From: Strigamia acuminata
Taxonomy: Eukaryota; Arthropoda; Chilopoda; Geophilomorpha; Linotaeniidae
DNA: 64,000 nucleotides
Direction of reading: 5' to 3'
Assembly (NCBI GenBank): GCA_949358305.1
Contig: OX442315.1
Location: 19,742,427 to 19,806,426, forward strand
Shown here: piece by piece, positions 58,463 to 64,000 of the stretch
Position numbering within the stretch: position 1 is the stretch's first letter
How the letters are laid out: each line of letters begins with the position of its first letter
Program-made: the position numbers and the translations under genes
The notes under the pieces: generated by a model
Told to the model about the DNA's origin: nothing
The model's input: only the letters and a program-made list of their open reading frames with translations
Database searches by the model: none

Positions 58463-61400
58463 GTCGTGACAAAGTACACACGCACGTCATCAATTCGGAA
58501 GAATGAATATCTCGCGCCCGCGCCACAGTTGTGGCCAAAGAAAGATTCAGCCGGCACGGGAAGGACGTGAATTCAATTTTTCCCTCGTTATGTGTGGCAG
58601 GTGCAATTCCTTATACATAAATAAACTGGGGACATTTATACGCGTAGAGCAATCAAGATTTTGTCCCATTTTTCCTTTTCCCTATCGTCAATGTACGTAT
58701 TTAAGAAAATAAGGAAATTTTTTTTAAAAATTTATTTTTTTATTTTTTTAATTTTTTGATAAAAATATTATTTAATTTACGCCATTTTGTGCCGAATTAT
58801 AAGCCAAGTTTCCGGAAGAAACGTTCTTTGTTCCCTAGCAACATCACCGAATCACGTGATCATTTAAAAGACAAGCAGCCGCCATTTTGAGAAAATGAAA
58901 TTTTTTTTTTATTTGCCTCTTTCCCTCCGCGATTAAAAAAAAATATGAGCTTCCTCGAACAGTGTTAAAACGCAAAATGAATATGAGCCTTACCCTCAAC
59001 TATCCAGATATCCAGAGCAGGAATAAAAATCGGACCAAGCTGTTTGTAGAACAGGGTCCTTTGTTTTATCTTCCTCCTTTCGGCCATCTTTGAACCAAAA
59101 TTTTATACACTGGGTGAGGTTAAAATGACAACGAGTATCAGTTAACAGTCGAAAACGAATATTACCATTTGTACGAGATACTATTTATGTAAAAATTGTA
59201 AATTAGTAGTTAGAAAACGTCAGTTAAGATTCGCTTCTCGTATTCGTGGCTGCGGCAAATGGCGTCGTTTAGCCATGCTTTTCACCCACAAAACGAATTG
59301 GCTCGCTCTATGCACACGAGTTGACGGTGAAAAGAGTTGGCGGAGCAGCAGACGCGAGCACATTCGCCAGCCTGCAAGGCCTGCATTCGTTGCTCATGTC
59401 CAATAGCGGAAGCCCTCTACGCAGCATTGCCATTACGGCAGTTGAAGCTTTTATGCCGTTTGAATTTCACCGAAATGCACTTGTTTGCCATCAACCTTTG
59501 CTTTTTTTCGGCATTTTAAATCGTTTTGCATGTGATTACGTTTAATAAAAATGGAGTTCGGTTCGGGGAATTTGTTGAATTTTTGATGTTGGTTAAAACT
59601 AATGGTAATCAACGAAGAAGATTATAAAAAAGTATGACCTTGGCTTTGTATTACAGGCTAGTTTTGAACAGCGTATTATTATTTTCTGGTTTTGTTTCTA
59701 TTTCGCTGCTATCTTCTACTGCATGTAAACACAGGTGTTCATTCTAGCATAAAGGGGTGTTTTGTATTGTGATCGATGTTAGAGAAAAGATGATTATTGA
59801 TTTTTTTTTTTTTTTTTTTTTAAAAACTGATTGAGTTGTATGTATAAATTAAAGAAAATCAAATGTAGAAAAAAAATTAATATTAAAATAAATTTTGTTT
59901 TTCGTTTTCTGGTCGTAATGGCGCTCATCGATTTCTCAATTATTATTATGGTATTAGGTACTATTTTTTATTTATATTATTTTTTATTTTTCCAGCTGAA
60001 GTTTGTGTTTAGTCATTTATGAACTTGTTGACTTTGAAAGATAATGGCAATTTTATGATTTAATAATAAAATTGATGGTAATCCACTAATTTATATATTA
60101 CAACTTGTACGAAGAATTTGATGAAGATGATCTGTGGAGTGGTTCCATCTGGTGGTAGAATACAACAAACTAAAATTAATAAATAATGAAAATAAATCGG
60201 TTTCAGTATTTATTTTTAATTTTATTCTTTCGAAAATAATTTGTTATTTTATTTTTCTATTTTCTAGAAAGAATTTTTGTTTTCTATATTGTGACAATTA
60301 TGTTGTTAAAAACTCGACAAATTCTTTTAACCTTCATTTTTTTTATTTTGAGATTAGTAGAGCGCACCGGGTCAGTTTCCATGACCACATAAACAAATTT
60401 AAAAAAAAAAGAAGAAAAATGCAAAAGAAAGGAAATGAACTAATACCGAAAAAAATGTCGCGGAGGTGGGAAAAACAGGTGTAAATAAAATTCCATTTCC
60501 AACAAACTCATTATTTAGTACCGAATTTACTCGTCACGAGCGCTGACCACGAAGTGTGTCCAAAACTTTACGTTCTTGCCTCCTCGTGCTGGCTCTCACT
60601 TGACTTGCAGCTTCGTAAACGCTCGAATGGTTCGCTGAAGATCGAAATTCTTCGTATATCGCCAGTCTTCCGCAGAAAAAAATATGGGCATTAGGCCATG
60701 CACTAACTGACGTTGTGAGTATCTTTATTTATTTACTTATTTTTATTTTATTTTTATTGATCTATTGATTTTTGATTGGTTAATTGACTTTTACCGCACA
60801 AAAGTTTCTGAAAAAACGTTATACTCAATTTCTAAACAAAAACTCAAAAAATTACATAACTTCAAAATAAACAAAAATTTAAAGATTGCTAAAGAAAAGT
60901 TTCTTTCATGAAATGTGTGCAATTTTCTGATTAAAAGATTTCTATGTATTTTCAATGAGTCGTATTGAGACTGGTGCAATGCGGCCGCGCTGTCGTTTCG
61001 TCTGAACTTGGAGCCAGCTGCGATTATGGTTGTTGAGTTTGATTGTTGAGTCCGACCATTGTGTGTGACTGAGTTAAGTGGAGCGAATCACCAACAGGTT
61101 TAACTTGCCCACGGGCACAAATAGCCACAATACTATCCCATCACGCCTACAATATGACCTTACACGACATTAATTTCAACATATACAACTTACAAATCAC
61201 TTTTATTCATATAAATGGAAAAAAAAAGAAAAAGAAAACAAATCAACCTACGACAAGTTATTTTCGGGAGATAACGACAGCGATAGCGTAGGTGTGGAAA
61301 ATCCTCTGAGTCACGACACCCGTCTACGGCTGTCAATTGGTCGGTGCGGCGCCTCTCGATTTGCCGTCTGATCTGACGCCATCCGTGTCGTCGTTTACTC

Positions 61401-61806
61401 GTTTGTGATGCAACGAGCGCGGGAGCCGGGAAGGGCCAGTTTGGTGTTATTGAATTTGATGAAGGGAACTGCAGTTGATGTACCTGTTATCATCTGTGTT
61501 TTGAGTGGCTCCCTTTAATGATTTATAGCGTGGCTCAGCTTGGGTAGTTTTCTTGGAAGACACTTTTATTTCACACAGAAAGTGGTTAAAACGGACGACA
61601 CTTAACTTTTTACTGACGTTTTTGGGCGGTAAGGATTTTTATGTGTTTATTTTCCTAGAAAAATATTGTAAATTGAGTTTAGGTATTTTTTTTTTTTTTT
61701 TTTTTTTTGAAATTGAGGAAATTGCGTTTTTCATTCAGAATTTCAGGGAAATTAAAAAAAAAATTAAAAAGGAATTGATTTTGAATTTCTCTTTTATTGT
61801 AGTATC
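58463..61806. other. Intergenic between ANP32 and the secreted-protein gene
   Basis: About 3.3 kb lies between divergent genes. It has a CACGTG E-box near 58854, a GCCGCCATTTT motif at 58879-58889, a possible orphan first exon (next entry) and T-rich runs at 59803-59822 and 61687-61708. A segment at 60540-60714 ending at a GTGAGT donor could be a 5' untranslated exon of the gene at 61807. No other coding sequence is recognised. Confidence 0.45.
58994..59087 (-). CDS. Possible orphan first exon, 31 codons
   Basis: An ATG in a strong context (CAAAGATGG) at 59087 opens 31 codons (starting MAERRKIKQRTLFYKQLG) that end at a good donor, GAG G|GTAAGG. No downstream exon in phase was found before ANP32, and the peptide is not recognised. 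It may be chance, or the start of a gene whose remaining exons lie beyond or around ANP32. Confidence 0.2.
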
Positions 61807-62710
61807 ATGCATGTGTACGTGTGGTTCTTTTTCCTGCTTGCGGTTTTAAGTGTAGCGAGCACAACATCTCCAGGTCAGGACATAAGCGATATCAAGAACG
61901 ATAGTCGACGCAATCGAGGAAGGAAAATCGCAAATACCGCCAATTCGGTAGACAATCCGACTAAAAACAGGGGAAAGTAAGTACTTTTATTTAATTTCTT
62001 AACAAATAATTAATAAAATTTGATTTTTTTTTAATTTTATTTAATTTTCTTTTTAAAAAAATTTTTATTAGGAAAGGAAACAAGAAAAATAAATGTAATG
62101 CAGAACTCGTTAGTTATAGGCCAGAGAGTAAGTTCACATGTTTAGAATTTTTGTAACTACATCCGTCTTTGAAAAGGTTAAAAATCAATATGCTTAGAAT
62201 TACTGGTATTTTCCCTCAATTAAAGTCTTATGACGCAATTATCGCTGAAACAGAAGGAATTTTTTTTTTTTTTTTAAATATTTTTTTTTCCTCCTTAGCG
62301 AAAACTTGCCATTCCGAAGCAGTGAGAAAATGTGGGCGAAATTTTATTTCCAAACTGCGCAAGCGCCAAGGACCAGACGGAAAAGTTCCTTATAAAGATA
62401 AATGCCGGCTTCGAGAGGTTTGCCACCATAGTTATTTTATATTTTTTAAAAAAAAATTATTATATCTAATTTCTAGTCATGTGTAACTAATGCGTATATT
62501 TTTCTTTAATTGCTGTTTATGCAATGCAACTTTTTTTAATGAATGAAAATATGTCGGTTTTAGACTTTCCTCAATTGCGTCACGGACAGTCGGAAGAAAC
62601 CTTGTCGTCCGCGTGGTCACGTGATCAAGGCCTCACACCGTGCAGAAATGAAACGAGTCACTGCCCATCTGTGGTCTACGCGTGGTTGCATCTTGGGTAT
62701 CGACGCATGA
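61807..62710 (+). CDS. Small secreted basic cysteine-rich protein, family unknown
   Basis: Four exons (61807-61976, 62072-62127, 62299-62417, 62564-62710) join in frame to 163 residues. A clear signal peptide (MHVYVWFFFLLAVLSVAST) is followed by a basic, Asn/Arg/Lys-rich segment with a dibasic stretch (RRNRGRK). A cysteine-containing core follows (KNKCNAELVSYRPETKTCHS, AVRKCGRNF, YKDKCRLRETFLNCVTDS), then a basic tail with CRPRG and a final Cys. Seven or eight Cys in all are spread over exons 2-4, suggesting disulphides. It recalls heparin-binding or growth-factor-like proteins such as pleiotrophin in composition, but the Cys spacing does not match, so I do not assign a family. Splice sites are all GT-AG and phase-consistent. 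Confidence 0.65.
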
Positions 62711-63197
62711 CACGCAAAGTGCAGAAATTAAAAACTTTCTTCATTCAAACCGATATTGTCATTTTTGTCAATCTGTGATTTATTTTTACAAAAAAAACAA
62801 CTTAAAAAAAAAACTGACCAGTCTTTTAATCCCCGTTAACCCAATGTTTGATCTTGTGGTGTTACACATAAAGACAACGAATTTTTTTAATTGTGTATAC
62901 GAGTCTCGTTTTTAAGACATTAAACATGAATCTTTTGTGAGTAATTTCATTGATGTTTGAGATTAAATGACGTCACTACGTTCTGTCATATTCATAATCG
63001 TCCAAGATAAAGAGCAGAGTACACGCCATTCAGCAAATCTTTGACATCATTGTCCGAATCCGTCGAATCCGTCGAATCCACCGAATGCGCCCAAAAATTA
63101 GCAGATTAATTATCTTTGACACGAAATTTTCCGATGCCGTACATCTCGAGGAGAGACAAGGGGGTAGCGCCCTCACGCGGATTGCTCTCTTTACCTT
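62711..63197. other. Downstream region with CRE and short tandem repeat
   Basis: The 3' untranslated region of the secreted-protein gene lies here. A full CRE palindrome TGACGTCA is at 62968-62975. About four copies of a nine-base unit (CGAATCCGT-like) run across 63052-63088. No exon is recognised. Confidence 0.5.
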
Positions 63198-63915
<718 letters not shown>

Positions 63916-64000
63916 GACTATGTTAAGAGTACGAGTCCAATGGTACTACGGCAGATTTTTCAATGAAAGTCGTGCCCGCGTCGAAAATTATGAAAATAAG

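Noticed and set aside
61553-61849. Open frame ending in the secreted-protein exon
   Set aside because: It reads through a long T run and is in a different frame from the signal peptide starting at 61807.
62524-62778. 84-codon plus-strand frame over the last exon of the secreted-protein gene
   Set aside because: Different frame from the spliced product; starts in the intron.

Overview
The window is nuclear DNA of an invertebrate animal, most likely an arthropod. It is AT-rich with many long A/T runs, and its genes are cut into many small exons by short introns. It carries two tandem secreted single-domain ACE genes in the arthropod style, and at least one minor-spliceosome (U12) intron. I cannot name the species. 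Gene models were assembled by eye from reading frames, splice sites and known family sequences.

Layout: 1-6589 (+) is the 3' end of a cubilin-like gene with about 13.5 CUB domains. 6651-9447 (-) and 9822-12272 (-) are two tandem ACE-family peptidases; the second keeps the zinc site but has lost most of the substrate-anchoring residues. 12788-13923 (-) is a TMUB1/2-like membrane ubiquitin-like protein, divergent from prefoldin subunit 5 (14671-15412, +). 16054-32076 (+) is a 25-exon kinesin-3 of the KIF28/KLP-6 type with a U12 AT-AC first intron, an 8 kb intron, a C-terminal CLLL prenylation-like motif and a perfect RFX X-box 139 bp upstream. 32077-37721 is a gene-poor stretch with two strong foldback structures. 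37722-43892 (-) is an eight-finger C2H2 protein whose tiny first exon encodes the SALL/BCL11/FOG-type NuRD-binding motif. 44671-47098 (+) is cytosolic aspartyl-tRNA synthetase, convergent with a mitochondrial methionine aminopeptidase (47152-48422, -). 50548-53229 (+) is coronin. 54859-58222 (-) is ANP32. 61807-62710 (+) is an unrecognised small secreted cysteine-rich protein. 63198-63915 (-) is a broken partial copy of ANP32 that keeps its introns.

The genes are mostly unrelated housekeeping and accessory functions (endocytosis, peptide processing, chaperone assembly, transport, transcription, translation, actin, chromatin). There is no operon-like logic, but several head-to-head and tail-to-tail pairs may share promoters or overlap at their 3' ends. 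I found no CRISPR, tRNA, rRNA or intact transposon. The most interesting signals are the kinesin locus (X-box, U12 intron, CaaX-like tail), the remodelled ACE paralogue, the NuRD-motif zinc-finger protein, and unexplained structured or GC-rich islands in noncoding DNA.
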